A stretch of DNA of 64,000 bases from JABSSA01 sp039960995. GTDB lineage: Bacteria > Pseudomonadota > Alphaproteobacteria > Rhodobacterales > Rhodobacteraceae. The notes beneath the pieces were generated by a model. It was given only the letters and a program-made list of their open reading frames with translations. It was not told the origin of the DNA and made no database searches. The DNA lies in contig JBDVKF010000049.1 in NCBI GenBank assembly GCA_039960995.1, positions 1-64,000 on the forward strand, in the 5' to 3' direction. The stretch's first letter is position 1; the number at the start of each line of letters is the position of its first letter. Below are positions 7,365 through 16,700 of the stretch, piece after piece. A program made the position numbers and the translations under genes.

Positions 7365-9647
7365 TCAGACCCGCGTGTCATCGCCGACTTTTGTCGGTAT
7401 CGGGGCCGAATGCGCATCGGGCGTTGGATTTTGCCAACGTATTTTCCAGTCAATCAACGGGCGCAATCGAGACAGTTTGACCGGTTTGGTCATCACCGAT
7501 ACGTCGTTTTGAATGCCCGCCTCGCGCAGGCTTTCGCTGCGATTGGCGGTGATCAGAATTGCCGGAACATGCACACCTGTGGTCGCTCGGATTTGCGCGA
7601 TTGCTTCGACCCCGGTATCATCACCATCCAATTGGTAATCAGCCAGAATGATATCCGGTCCAATCCCGATATCGCGTACGAATTCTAACGCTTCTTGTGT
7701 GGAACAGGCCGCCAAAACGCTCGCCCCCCATTGCTCCAACCACTGCGTTGTTCCGTATAAGACGTCAGGATCATTTTCGATCACCATCACGATGTGGTCC
7801 AGCGACAGATCATCCGAATGTGGCAAAAGGCCAGTGGGTTCAGTCGATTCCCGAACGCCCTCAACGAGGGCCATTTCGATACTGAATACTGATCCAACGC
7901 CGGGTTTTGATCGCATTTTCAACGAATGGCCCAGCAATCGACAGGCCCGGTCGACCACAGATAAACCCAAACCCATCCCCGACCCTATTGGTACATTATC
8001 CGCGCGCGCAAATTCATCGAACACACGGTTCTGATCCGCCCGAGAAATGCCGATGCCTGTGTCCCACACCTCAAGCCGCACGGTGTCGCCATGCCGCCGA
8101 CACCCAACCAAAACGCGCCCGCCTGGTTCGGTGTATTGGATCGCATTTACCACAAGGTTCTGAATACAACGCAACAGATAGACCGGATCAGAATGTACAA
8201 ACACGGATGACGGCACGACGTCCAAAGTCACGTTCTTTTGTTCCGCAACCAAAGTCTGATCCCCGTGAATACCACCAATCAACGCACCCAGACTGACTTG
8301 GGTTGGTGACACCGCATCCGGATCAGCACCGTCCAAACGCGAGATGTCCAACAATGAATGCAATAACTGTTCAGCCGACCCAAATGCCCCATCCAGACGC
8401 TCCATCATAGGATAAAATTCGGTCCGTCGTGTCGTTTCCATCAATGTCGAAATCAACAATTTGGCCGCGTTGATCGGTTGCAACAAATCATGGCTGGCCG
8501 CTGCCAAAAACCGCGTCTTCGACGACACGGCGGCTTCGGCGCGTTCTTTGGCGTGGTGCAACGCTTCGTCCACTTGCGCCCGTTCCTGAGATTCCTTGAC
8601 CAGTTTCGCATTGGCCCGCGTCAGTTCCGCCGTGCGGGCCGTGACGCGATTTTCCAACATCTCGGTTGTGCGCGCTTCTAATGTGGCGTCTTTCAATTCG
8701 ACCAAAAACCCTCCATCGGGCAGTTTGTTAGCGTGAATATCCAACACGCGCCCGCTGATATGTTTGATCCGTTTGCGCAGCCAGCCGCGCGTGTTCAGTT
8801 CGCGACGCCAAACTTCGACCCGCAATTCATCGTCCTCTTGGATCAAATTATGCAGACGCAGGTATTCCAACAAATTTTGTACCGGCAAACCGGGGCGTAA
8901 CATGGTGACGGGCAACCCCAGAATTTCGCGAAAGCGCCCATTGTGCATCGTCACTTCGGCATCTGCGGAAAATGTGCAAACCCCCGAACTCATGTGTTGA
9001 AACACCGCTTTTAGGTAATCTTCTTGCCGGTCGATCAGCGTTTCTTTTTCCACCCGATTGCGCCGCACAACGGATGTGATGTCCGTCAACAGCAACACCA
9101 CGTTTTCAAGCGATGTGTGCTGCGCGCTCAGCTGATACCAGCGATCTTCTGTCAGCTCGACCACCACTGTCGTGATCTCGGGTTCCGCAACTGTGCTTTC
9201 CAACGCGCCGACCACTTGCATCAAGTTGCGATCAGACGACACCACGTTTTCACTGCCAAACATCAGACCAAAAAACCGTTCGATCTTGAGGCCCGGCACA
9301 ACCTGGCTTGAGACATCCGGCAGCAGGTGCAGAAACAGATCATTGCACAGATCAAGCTTGCCACTGGTGAACAGGGCAAACCCTTCTTCCATCGAAGACA
9401 GCGCTTCGGCCAGACTTTTTCGGGTGCGTTCGCGTTCGTGGCGCACGCTTTCCAATTCTGTGGCCGCACGTTCCAAATCCCGCGATTGCGCCGCCACCTG
9501 TTGTTGCAATTCGATGGCCGATTGAAAGGCCCGAAACGCCGAAGGCCCCACATCCTTTTGCCGGTTCGCACGGCGCATCAACGCCTCAATGATCTTGGCC
9601 TGCTTGGCGATCTGGATGTCCGGCGCATCTTGTGGATCAATCATCAT
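7365..9647 (-). CDS. Hybrid histidine kinase with PAS domains and C-terminal receiver (FlhS/RfdS, NahK-like)
   Basis: The 760-residue protein has no clear membrane segment and is probably cytoplasmic. It starts with a coiled coil (about 1-90). Two PAS-like domains follow (about 90-200 and 215-330), then a second coiled coil. The dimerisation domain holds the phosphoacceptor His in AAASHDLLQPINAAK near residue 387. The ATPase domain has the N box NLVVNAIQYTEPGG, the G1 box DTGIGIS and the G2 box GSGMGLGLS. The receiver domain (about 625-745) has the acceptor Asp in IILADYQLDG. The HDLLQPxNAA form is typical of the NahK/ErcS' group. The gene sits behind a FIST gene and a LuxR-type regulator. 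By context it matches the FlhS/RfdS kinases that control formaldehyde and methanol oxidation in Paracoccus and Rhodobacter. Confidence 0.85.
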   Translation of the reverse strand: MMIDPQDAPDIQIAKQAKIIEALMRRANRQKDVGPSAFRAFQSAIELQQQVAAQSRDLERAATELESVRHERERTRKSLAEALSSMEEGFALFTSGKLDLCNDLFLHLLPDVSSQVVPGLKIERFFGLMFGSENVVSSDRNLMQVVGALESTVAEPEITTVVVELTEDRWYQLSAQHTSLENVVLLLTDITSVVRRNRVEKETLIDRQEDYLKAVFQHMSSGVCTFSADAEVTMHNGRFREILGLPVTMLRPGLPVQNLLEYLRLHNLIQEDDELRVEVWRRELNTRGWLRKRIKHISGRVLDIHANKLPDGGFLVELKDATLEARTTEMLENRVTARTAELTRANAKLVKESQERAQVDEALHHAKERAEAAVSSKTRFLAAASHDLLQPINAAKLLISTLMETTRRTEFYPMMERLDGAFGSAEQLLHSLLDISRLDGADPDAVSPTQVSLGALIGGIHGDQTLVAEQKNVTLDVVPSSVFVHSDPVYLLRCIQNLVVNAIQYTEPGGRVLVGCRRHGDTVRLEVWDTGIGISRADQNRVFDEFARADNVPIGSGMGLGLSVVDRACRLLGHSLKMRSKPGVGSVFSIEMALVEGVRESTEPTGLLPHSDDLSLDHIVMVIENDPDVLYGTTQWLEQWGASVLAACSTQEALEFVRDIGIGPDIILADYQLDGDDTGVEAIAQIRATTGVHVPAILITANRSESLREAGIQNDVSVMTKPVKLSRLRPLIDWKIRWQNPTPDAHSAPIPTKVGDDTRV

Positions 9648-10804
9648 CAGCTCAATATCCGGGGTTCTGGTGCGAAAAAGGCGACCCCCACAAAGGTCTG
9701 GTTCATATGCACGCCAGATTGCTGTTCACCATATGTATTGAACCCAAGCACGCGGCGATCTTGCAGAATGTCAGAAACCTGCTGACGCAACTGTTTTTGT
9801 TCGATCTCAAGCATCCGCAAAGCGCAATCAAAGCCCAGAATGAAATCAGGCCCCTGCCCGCGCGCATCTTGCACCGACAAGCCTGCTTCGAGCGTTTCTA
9901 TGATCTCTTGTCCTTTGCCCAAGGTCATGATCAGGCCGTCATCAATCGCCGCGAGAAACGACAACGCGTGATTTTCCGTCGCATCGCTGATGGCGCGGAC
10001 GTAATGGGTTTGGTTCAGTTTCAGCAGCAGCGGGTTTTCGGCAAACACCTCGGGCGATAAATCATCCACCGCACAGCCAACCAAACGCGCATATTCCAGC
10101 GCCGCGGGTGATCCGTTGATTTCATGCACCAACCGTTCATCCGGGTTTGCGCCTGTGATGATGACCTGCGCCCCGACCGGCAAAAAGTGATCAAATCCAA
10201 TGCCACGGAATTCAAGGTTGGTTTCAATCAGCAACATGACAGACGCGTTGGTATGCGCCTTGCCCTTGTGCAGCACAAAGGTTTCTTTGAATTGCAGACC
10301 ATCGCCGGCTGATCCGCCAAAGATGGGCAAACCGTTCAGAACCGTTTCCAATATGGACACCAGCAAATCTTCTTGTTTGGATACGCCATCTGAAAACAAC
10401 AACGCTAAACGGTTCCAGCCTGCTGTGTGCCGGAACTTTTCCGTTTGCCGCTGTGCTTGTTCCGCTATGGCGGTTGTCGACAGCGGGTTTAATTCTTCGA
10501 ACAACAAAGACGCGCAGCGAAAATTCTCCTTAGGAAAGGCCAACAGCAACAAGGTATCCGCATCATATCCGTTGGTCGTGATTTGACCCGCCGTAGTGCA
10601 CCCGAACACGGGCACCCCGCCAAGCGCTTGGTTCAAACCCTGCATCGCTTCGTCCAAATCCAAAGCGCTTGGAATAAACGCCAGCACAAAACAGGCGCGG
10701 TTCAGGGCCAGCGACGCCGCAGCCTCGAGAACTGCGGCCGCCGCGTCGGACCGGTCCGATTGCCCGATCTGAACAAAGGACGGTCCGTGCACTGCGTCGC
10801 GCAT
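9647..10804 (-). CDS. FIST domain sensory protein
   Basis: The 385-residue soluble protein consists of a FIST N domain (about 30-215) and a FIST C domain (about 220-360). Indicators are the segments PVFGCTTAGQITTNGY, LPIFGGSAGDGLQF and VLGFNTYGEQQSG, the last being typical of FIST C. FIST proteins bind small ligands and act upstream of kinases; NosP of Pseudomonas is a FIST protein that regulates the kinase NahK. Here the gene lies between the response regulator (8 bases) and the hybrid kinase (stop and start overlap in TGATG), so the three products probably form one signalling module. The ligand cannot be read from sequence. Confidence 0.85.
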   Translation of the reverse strand: MRDAVHGPSFVQIGQSDRSDAAAAVLEAAASLALNRACFVLAFIPSALDLDEAMQGLNQALGGVPVFGCTTAGQITTNGYDADTLLLLAFPKENFRCASLLFEELNPLSTTAIAEQAQRQTEKFRHTAGWNRLALLFSDGVSKQEDLLVSILETVLNGLPIFGGSAGDGLQFKETFVLHKGKAHTNASVMLLIETNLEFRGIGFDHFLPVGAQVIITGANPDERLVHEINGSPAALEYARLVGCAVDDLSPEVFAENPLLLKLNQTHYVRAISDATENHALSFLAAIDDGLIMTLGKGQEIIETLEAGLSVQDARGQGPDFILGFDCALRMLEIEQKQLRQQVSDILQDRRVLGFNTYGEQQSGVHMNQTFVGVAFFAPEPRILS

Positions 10805-10812
10805 GGCCTGTC

Positions 10813-11529
10813 CTAATGCTGCAAAAAGGCGCGCGCTTCGGGTTCATTTCCGAGGGCGCGGGCCAAAACGGATTCCACCAAGACCACAGCCTGCGTTCGA
10901 TTGCGTACACCCAGCCGTCGCAACAAAGCCGTGATGTGCGCTTTGACCGTCGCTTCGGCCAATGACAATTCATAGGCGATCTGTTTGTTCGGTTTACCAA
11001 CGCAGATCAGTTTCAGAATGCGCGTTTGTTGCGGTGTCAGATTTGCCAATTCCGGGTTGGATTGGAACACACATCGGTCGTGTTCGCCGCTATCTCCTTG
11101 GCGATATTCCTGTGGAACGTAACGCCGCCCTGATGTGATTTCAGTCACCGCGTATTTCAGTGTTTTGGCCGACGCGTCTTTGGGCAAGAACCCCATAGCG
11201 CCGCTGTCCAACAGTGACTGAACCAATTCCGCAGAAGCCAGCGAAGAAATCACCAACACCCGCGCATTGGGCATGCGTTTACGCAATTCTTGAAATCCAG
11301 AAATGCCACAAACATCCGGCAATTTCAGGTCAAACATGATCAAATCCGGGTCGAAACCGGTGTCCAATGCCTCAAACGTTTCTTTTAAAGTGAACGCTTT
11401 TCGAATGCGGCAATCTTCGAACCCATGCGCGAGGGCCGAAGCCAGCGCATCGCTGTACAATGGATGGTCGTCAACAATCAAAACATTAGACAAATGCCCG
11501 TCAGTAACGGGTGATGCTGTCGCATGCAT
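10813..11529 (-). CDS. LuxR/NarL-family response regulator (FlhR/RfdR-like)
   Basis: The 238-residue protein has an N-terminal receiver domain with the acidic pair in VDDHPLYSD and the phosphoacceptor Asp in LIMFDLKLPD. The C-terminal LuxR-type helix-turn-helix contains LTPQQTRILKLICVGKPNKQ and EATVKAHITALLRRL. The ATG at 11529 follows GGGAGGACGACC, which favours it over the upstream start at 11544. It heads an operon with a FIST protein and a hybrid kinase. The arrangement matches FlhR of Paracoccus and RfdR of Rhodobacter, which act on formaldehyde oxidation genes. The formaldehyde dehydrogenase gene at the left end is therefore a likely target. Confidence 0.85.
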   Translation of the reverse strand: MHATASPVTDGHLSNVLIVDDHPLYSDALASALAHGFEDCRIRKAFTLKETFEALDTGFDPDLIMFDLKLPDVCGISGFQELRKRMPNARVLVISSLASAELVQSLLDSGAMGFLPKDASAKTLKYAVTEITSGRRYVPQEYRQGDSGEHDRCVFQSNPELANLTPQQTRILKLICVGKPNKQIAYELSLAEATVKAHITALLRRLGVRNRTQAVVLVESVLARALGNEPEARAFLQH

Positions 11530-11696
11530 AGGTCGTCCTCCCACGTGACAGGCTAACCAAAAACCGATTCATTTCAACTACTTCGAGAACAGTGCCCTGT
11601 TTTCAGCCAATCAAATCCGATCAATTTTTAGTAAATATGTAATTTTTAGTAGGAAACCCGCGCATTTCCAGATTGGCATTATAATTCCTAATCGGA

Positions 11697-12890
11697 TCAA
11701 TCCGCGGTCGATGCCTTAAGAAACCGAGCGACATAATCCTTGTGGTTGAATGTAATTGTATGCGGATCAAACACAGATTGATCCAAGTCAGCCAGCAAAG
11801 CTGCGCGTTCTTTTGACGGACCATCCCGACGCATCATATCCACAGATGCCCGGCGTATTGCCGCTAAGTCCTGAACGCGAGCAGATCGCCACATCCGCCA
11901 CGCCAACGGATCAAAAACCGCGAAGCGGTGCAAAACCTGCAGCCCAATGACCGAACGCCCATCCAATCCGGCCACAATGCCCACCACAAAGACAACAGCC
12001 GCAATCAATGCCACGGGCCAACCCGGTAAACGCGATGGCGCACCGATCCCGGGCACCGCGGTGCGCGATGCAGGCCCTGTCGCCGACCCATAGGCCACCC
12101 GCTGCGCGGAAATAGTGACCTCGCGTAGATCGCGATTAATCGTGTCGAAAAAGGACAAGCTCAGCGGTTCCACGATTGTCGACGTGTCATTGGATGGCCG
12201 GATCGTCCAACGCCAAAACGCATAGGTCACTGGCCCCTCTGCGGTCAGTTCAACCAGCCGCTTTTCCGGATGTGGAAAGATCATTGCCGACGGGGATTTC
12301 AGTTCAGGCATGGGCGGTATCATTTCAGGCGTCACACCCAAGGCCTCGATGCGCACAACGCGCAAAACCCCTTCGCCAGGGGTCAGCTGATCCGGCGCGT
12401 TTGACCAATCATCCGCAATTTTCAGACGACGCACTGGAAACCACCATCCATCATGTGCGGGCGCCTCGGATACGGACAGCGAAACGGGTTCAGATTGGAT
12501 ATCGTGTTCGAACCAGTCATCGCCCTCATCCGTCAAAGTCAGCCGATGGGTGAACGCCCCTATGGTCAGTGTCCCAGCCCGGTCAGGGTAAATCGCCATG
12601 CGTCGTTCAAAGACTTTGACCTGTTGTCCATCGATCCGTTCGTCAGTCCAATGGTCTGGCCCCAATTGCGCCCAGCTGAACCCCTCTAGGTCGGGTTGGA
12701 GCAACATTTCACGGGTGATGTGGCGGCGAAACACGCCCCGGATCGTGATCAGCACCATTTCACGCACGACCGGCATGGCATCTGCGTCGTCAATGGACAA
12801 GCTGAGCTCCAGTTCAGACGGCAAGACGGTTTTGGATTGCGCAAACGCCGCCATCGGCCAGATCAGCCACAGGATCAGCACCCACCTCAT
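11697..12890 (-). CDS. BatD-like membrane-anchored exported protein (last gene of the moxR-type operon)
   Basis: The 397-residue product has a signal peptide (ILWLIWPMAAFA-QSK) and a long periplasmic region of beta-rich character (about 20-295). One membrane helix follows (VALIAAVVFVVGIVAGL, about 303-320), then a cytoplasmic tail of about 75 residues. This layout resembles BatD/oxygen-tolerance proteins that accompany MoxR ATPases and VWA proteins. It overlaps the preceding TPR gene by four bases (12887-12890). By analogy with the mxaRSACKLD group it may help calcium insertion or assembly of a periplasmic methanol-dehydrogenase-type enzyme; that role is inference. Confidence 0.65.
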   Translation of the reverse strand: MRWVLILWLIWPMAAFAQSKTVLPSELELSLSIDDADAMPVVREMVLITIRGVFRRHITREMLLQPDLEGFSWAQLGPDHWTDERIDGQQVKVFERRMAIYPDRAGTLTIGAFTHRLTLTDEGDDWFEHDIQSEPVSLSVSEAPAHDGWWFPVRRLKIADDWSNAPDQLTPGEGVLRVVRIEALGVTPEMIPPMPELKSPSAMIFPHPEKRLVELTAEGPVTYAFWRWTIRPSNDTSTIVEPLSLSFFDTINRDLREVTISAQRVAYGSATGPASRTAVPGIGAPSRLPGWPVALIAAVVFVVGIVAGLDGRSVIGLQVLHRFAVFDPLAWRMWRSARVQDLAAIRRASVDMMRRDGPSKERAALLADLDQSVFDPHTITFNHKDYVARFLKASTAD

Positions 12891-13561
12891 TCTGTGGTCT
12901 CCGCCGGTGGGGGCGACAGCCCCAATTTAACCCGACGTTTGTGTTCTTGGGCGATCCGTGCCGCCATAAATTCACCAGGCACATCGGACAACTGTTCCAG
13001 CCAGCGTTCATCCGCCACCATGAATTTGTCATCAAAGATACGCCGCACGCCCAGACGTCCGCGACTGTCCAATTCGGCCAAGCCCATCATCGTGTTGGTG
13101 TTGTTCACCTCACTCCCCGTCCCCGCAGCGCGCGCATTGCCCCTTGCGATAAAGCTGTCCTCTGTTGGTCCAGTTTTGCGATCAGAAAACAGCCCCAACG
13201 CCTCGGGATCGACACCAAGCGCGGCATAGAACGCGGCGACCACATCAAAATTCGCCTGCGCATCCGGATCGCCCTGCACAATCGCCACATCATAGGCTTC
13301 TAAGGCAGCGGCGTAATTCTGTCGTTTGACCTCGGCATTGCCCAGATTGAACCGCGCGCCCGCCGCATCAAAGGCCGATGCGGCGGCGTCAAAGTTTCCA
13401 GCCCGGTAAAAGGCGACGCCTTGCCAATCCGGATCGTCAAAGACCATTGCCGCCCATCCCGGCGCCCCGACTGCCAGCAGAACACACCCAAACGGTGCCG
13501 CCCCGCCCAACAAGGCGGCAAGCGCAAGCGCGACCATTGTGATAAAGATCAAACCCCTCAT
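12887..13561 (-). CDS. TPR-containing membrane protein (MxaK/BatB-C-like)
   Basis: The 224-residue product begins with two hydrophobic stretches (FITMVALALAALLGGAAPFG and VLLAVGAPGWAAMVF). A tetratricopeptide-like region follows (about 50-110), visible as AGNFDAAASAFDAAGARFNL and RQNYAAALEAYDVAI. The C-terminal part is polar and ends in a lysine/proline-rich tail. It overlaps both neighbours by ATGA. Position and architecture match the TPR component of MoxR/VWA operons. Its partners would be the two VWA proteins encoded directly upstream. Confidence 0.7.
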   Translation of the reverse strand: MRGLIFITMVALALAALLGGAAPFGCVLLAVGAPGWAAMVFDDPDWQGVAFYRAGNFDAAASAFDAAGARFNLGNAEVKRQNYAAALEAYDVAIVQGDPDAQANFDVVAAFYAALGVDPEALGLFSDRKTGPTEDSFIARGNARAAGTGSEVNNTNTMMGLAELDSRGRLGVRRIFDDKFMVADERWLEQLSDVPGEFMAARIAQEHKRRVKLGLSPPPAETTE

Positions 13562-14457
13562 GCCGCGTCTCGTCGAAACAGCAAGGCCAGCGGGATCAGC
13601 GCCAAAGCCATCAGATATCGGCCAAAGTCTTTCCAGTACAACAGCGGATAATCCTGCCGTTCTAAACGGGTGCGCGCGTCTTCGGACATGTATTGCCCCA
13701 ACGCGTCGGTTTGATCTAAGGTAAAGATCGCCCCACCCCCGGCGCTGACATGGGTCGCGATGTCTGGTGCCGCGCCAGTCATCGACACAATCGACAGACG
13801 CGCGCCCTGCCCAGCTATGGCGGCGGCTTCTTGCAACGATTGCGGACCAAGACCGGCCCCATCGGTAAACAGCACGACGTCGCCTGCGATCACGTCCGCC
13901 TCGGTCAGCATCTTTGCAGCCAAGGCCAAGGCCCGTTCTGGGCGTGATCCTTTGTCAGGGACTGTATCTGCATCGATCAGCGCAAAACTCTGGCCCAATT
14001 GCAAATGATCCGCCGTCATGTCCGTTGCGACATAGGCATCACCACCATAAACGATGATCCCCCCCGGTCGTGTCCCCAACGAGGCCAGCCCAAACCGCCC
14101 CATTGATAACATCTGAGGCCAGCGCGGGTCATCCGTAACGCTGGATGACGCGTCTACCAAAAACAACACGCCATCCAGATTGCGATAAGACAGCGTATCG
14201 CGCCGTTCCACCGCAGGACCAGACAAGGCCACGATACAAACGGCCATCGTGGCCATCACCGCAATCAAAGGCATGCGACTGGCGGATGCATCAATGCGCC
14301 CCAAAGCGGCCATTGCTTGCATCAAGGCCGGATCCGCCGCCCTGTCCCAATCCCCCAAACCGCCACGCCGCGACCACAGCCACCAGCCAAGCAACGCCAA
14401 AACCGGCAAACACAGCAACCAAAGGGGCCGCAACAGAGTCACATCCAGCCCGGTCAT
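13558..14457 (-). CDS. VWA-domain membrane protein (MxaL/BatB-like)
   Basis: The 299-residue product has an N-terminal membrane helix (LLRPLWLLCLPVLALLGWWLW) and a second helix near residue 60. A von Willebrand factor A domain follows with an intact metal-binding motif in LFLVDASSSVTDD (DxSxS) and a second ligand region in VVLFTDGAG. A final helix lies at the C-terminus (YLMALALIPLALLF). The ATG at 14457 is chosen because it overlaps the upstream stop codon as ATGA, as at every other junction of this operon. The architecture matches the BatA/BatB and MxaC/MxaL families. Confidence 0.8.
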   Translation of the reverse strand: MTGLDVTLLRPLWLLCLPVLALLGWWLWSRRGGLGDWDRAADPALMQAMAALGRIDASASRMPLIAVMATMAVCIVALSGPAVERRDTLSYRNLDGVLFLVDASSSVTDDPRWPQMLSMGRFGLASLGTRPGGIIVYGGDAYVATDMTADHLQLGQSFALIDADTVPDKGSRPERALALAAKMLTEADVIAGDVVLFTDGAGLGPQSLQEAAAIAGQGARLSIVSMTGAAPDIATHVSAGGGAIFTLDQTDALGQYMSEDARTRLERQDYPLLYWKDFGRYLMALALIPLALLFRRDAA

Positions 14458-15440
14458 TCTGGATCTCTCCAGACGAAAACCACGCATAACAGCGCAGCGA
14501 GGCTCGCAGGCCAAAACCAGTAATCGCGATAGACTTTGGCAGCCAACCCATCACTGTCCGTTGATTCCAGTTTGTCCAAAGCCGCGGTGACTTCGACCAG
14601 ATCATCGGTAGTTTTGACGCGGAAACTTTCGCCCCCGGAAATCTGCGCGATGGCCCGCAATGTGGTGGAGTCCACCACGCCACGTTCCCCGGCCTCTGCA
14701 GTTTGCAGGTCTTTGGGGCCCAACGCGATCGTGTGCACACGCACACCCATACGCCCCGCCAATTCGGCCACACTGCGCGGGTTTGTGGCACCAGCGTTAT
14801 TCACCCCGTCGGACAGCAGGATCACAACACGTGATGCTGCATCACTGTCAGCCAAACGTTTAAGAGCCAGCCCCAACCCATCTGAAATATTGGTGGCCCG
14901 CCCCGATATCCCTATCGTCGCTTCTTCGATGCGCCGCGCGACGGCTTCGACATCAAAGGTGAAGGGCGTGGTATAATAAGCCTCTGATCCAAACACGACC
15001 AAGGCCACGCGGTCCCCGCCTCGCCGTCGCGCAAAATCTGCACCTACCCTCGTAACGGCCTCAAGCCGCGTGATCTGGGCGTCGTTCAGATAAAAGTCGT
15101 CCCGCACCATCGATCCCGAAAGATCCAGAACCAAGGCCAGATCACGTCCCGATACTTTCAATGCCGGTATAGGGGCCAAATCGCGCGGCCCTGACACCGC
15201 AATCAGCACCAGCGCCCATATCCCCCACAACAGACCTTGTTTCAGCGACAGGCGGCTTCGCCCCAACCCCAGGGTACGCGCGTCCAGCAATGCGCCACCG
15301 ATGCGTTCCGGCACAGCAAGGGCGCGGCCCATCATTGGCTGGGCCCTCAAAAACCGGGCAACCAAAAACGGCACTGGCAATAGCAGCAACACCCATGGGT
15401 CAGCCAGTTCAAACAAAGTGGAGTCAAACAAAACGGGCAA
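14454..15440 (-). CDS. VWA-domain membrane protein (MxaC/BatA-like)
   Basis: The 328-residue protein starts with a helix (WVLLLLPVPFLVARFL) and has a second one around GLLWGIWALVLIAVSG. Its VWA domain has the metal-ion motif LVLDLSGSMVRDD (DxSGS) and VVILLSDGVNNAG. A C-terminal helix (YWFWPASLAALLCVVFVW) ends the protein. The start at 15440 overlaps the upstream gene by 17 bases. VWA proteins of this type work with MoxR ATPases as chaperones for metalloenzyme maturation. Two VWA genes in tandem are the norm in such operons. Confidence 0.82.
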   Translation of the reverse strand: MPVLFDSTLFELADPWVLLLLPVPFLVARFLRAQPMMGRALAVPERIGGALLDARTLGLGRSRLSLKQGLLWGIWALVLIAVSGPRDLAPIPALKVSGRDLALVLDLSGSMVRDDFYLNDAQITRLEAVTRVGADFARRRGGDRVALVVFGSEAYYTTPFTFDVEAVARRIEEATIGISGRATNISDGLGLALKRLADSDAASRVVILLSDGVNNAGATNPRSVAELAGRMGVRVHTIALGPKDLQTAEAGERGVVDSTTLRAIAQISGGESFRVKTTDDLVEVTAALDKLESTDSDGLAAKVYRDYWFWPASLAALLCVVFVWRDPE

Positions 15441-15795
15441 CCTCCGTTTCGAGCTGCTGACTATCCAGCGATGAATTCGGACGATACAATTCTGGTTTCA
15501 ATTCTGCGAACCGATCCGGCGCGTGGACGCGCAACAGATGCAACAATCCCAAGCGTCGTTCCGCGTCGTTGCACTGTGCCAAAGCGTCGATGTCGTCCTG
15601 TAACGTGGGCGGGTCGACCGGACCCTGACGGCGACTGATCAAACGCACCAGCGAAACCAAACCGATGGCGCACAGCCCTGCCATTCCAACGGCAACAGCG
15701 ATTTCAGCCAAAATTCCCCCCGCAGCCTCTGCAGGCAAGCGAATGTCGCGCAGACTGGCCAGTAATGCGGCTTCGGATAAGGCGCTATCGCTCAT
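15424..15795 (-). CDS. Small membrane protein of the moxR-type operon (DUF4381-like)
   Basis: The 123-residue product has one membrane helix (IAVAVGMAGLCAIGLVSLVRLI, about 30-50). A soluble domain follows in which RRLGLLHLLRVHAPDRFAEL and ELYRPNSSLDSQQLETEV are recognisable. Length, single helix and position between a DUF58 gene and a VWA gene fit the DUF4381-type proteins often found in these operons. I am less sure of the family than of the gene. It overlaps both neighbours. Confidence 0.65.
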   Translation of the reverse strand: MSDSALSEAALLASLRDIRLPAEAAGGILAEIAVAVGMAGLCAIGLVSLVRLISRRQGPVDPPTLQDDIDALAQCNDAERRLGLLHLLRVHAPDRFAELKPELYRPNSSLDSQQLETEVARFV

Positions 15796-16700
15796 GCCGC
15801 GATCCCCATCGGATAGGCGGCCGAAATCCGGCGCGCAGTATCTTCGACGCTGTCGCTGGCATTCAAAATCAGCGCCGGGCGTCCTGCAATTGTCCGATGC
15901 AAGGTCGCGTCGGGCGTACCTGATCCGTCCAGATAGACTCTGATGTGGCGACCATCACTTGTGCGAATAGGGTATCGCCCACGCGGCATTTGAGCGGCTT
16001 CGGCGTCGGTGATCAGCACAAGGCGCGGCGTTCGACGGCGGGCCAATGCATCCAGTCGATCGCGCAACCCTGCCCCTTCAGTGTCAAACCCGGACGCGAT
16101 GACAATTTCCACCCCCGATGGCACCAACCGGTCTGCACGTGACAAAGCTTGATCCAACGGTGCGTCCTGATCCGCACGTCCCGCCATAATGTCGGCCAAA
16201 CCGGCCCCATGGGCCTGCACCAAACCGCCAATCACATCCAACATTCCACGTGTGCGTCCACGGGGCGGCACCACGACCGGCGCATTCGGCGTCAACGCCA
16301 ATAACGCCACGCGTCCACCGCTTTCAACAATGTGCCAGCCGATCAGGGCCAGCGCCTCTGCCGCAGCAACGGATCGAAACGCGCGCCGCAGCCCCCAAAA
16401 CATCGAAGGACGGAAATCTGCAACCAACAGGCTGACCCGGTCGCGTTCTTCTTGGAACTGACGAATGTGCAACCGGCCTGTGCGCGCGGTTGTGCCTCTG
16501 TCCAAATGCCGGATGTCATCACCCGCCACATAGTCCCGCATATCGGCTACTTCGAGGCCCTGCCCCTTACGCCGTGTGGAAAAGCCGCCGGGCAAAGCCG
16601 CCAAGACAGGTGCGTTTTGCGTGGCCAAAGCCACCCGGCGCAATGCGATCAGCGGGCCCGAACCAAGGGCCACACCCGGCGCATCCAACGCCTGCGTCAC
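15792..16700 (-). CDS. DUF58 domain protein (MxaS-like)
   Basis: The 302-residue product carries the DUF58 signature in MRDYVAGDDIRHLDRGTTAR followed by GRLHIRQFQEERD, at about residues 55-90. The remainder resembles a divergent VWA fold, with IVIASGFDTEG and LVLITDAEA. In the methanol oxidation clusters of Paracoccus and Methylobacterium this is the position of mxaS, directly after the MoxR gene. The start overlaps the MoxR stop by four bases. Confidence 0.8.
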   Translation of the reverse strand: MTQALDAPGVALGSGPLIALRRVALATQNAPVLAALPGGFSTRRKGQGLEVADMRDYVAGDDIRHLDRGTTARTGRLHIRQFQEERDRVSLLVADFRPSMFWGLRRAFRSVAAAEALALIGWHIVESGGRVALLALTPNAPVVVPPRGRTRGMLDVIGGLVQAHGAGLADIMAGRADQDAPLDQALSRADRLVPSGVEIVIASGFDTEGAGLRDRLDALARRRTPRLVLITDAEAAQMPRGRYPIRTSDGRHIRVYLDGSGTPDATLHRTIAGRPALILNASDSVEDTARRISAAYPMGIAA

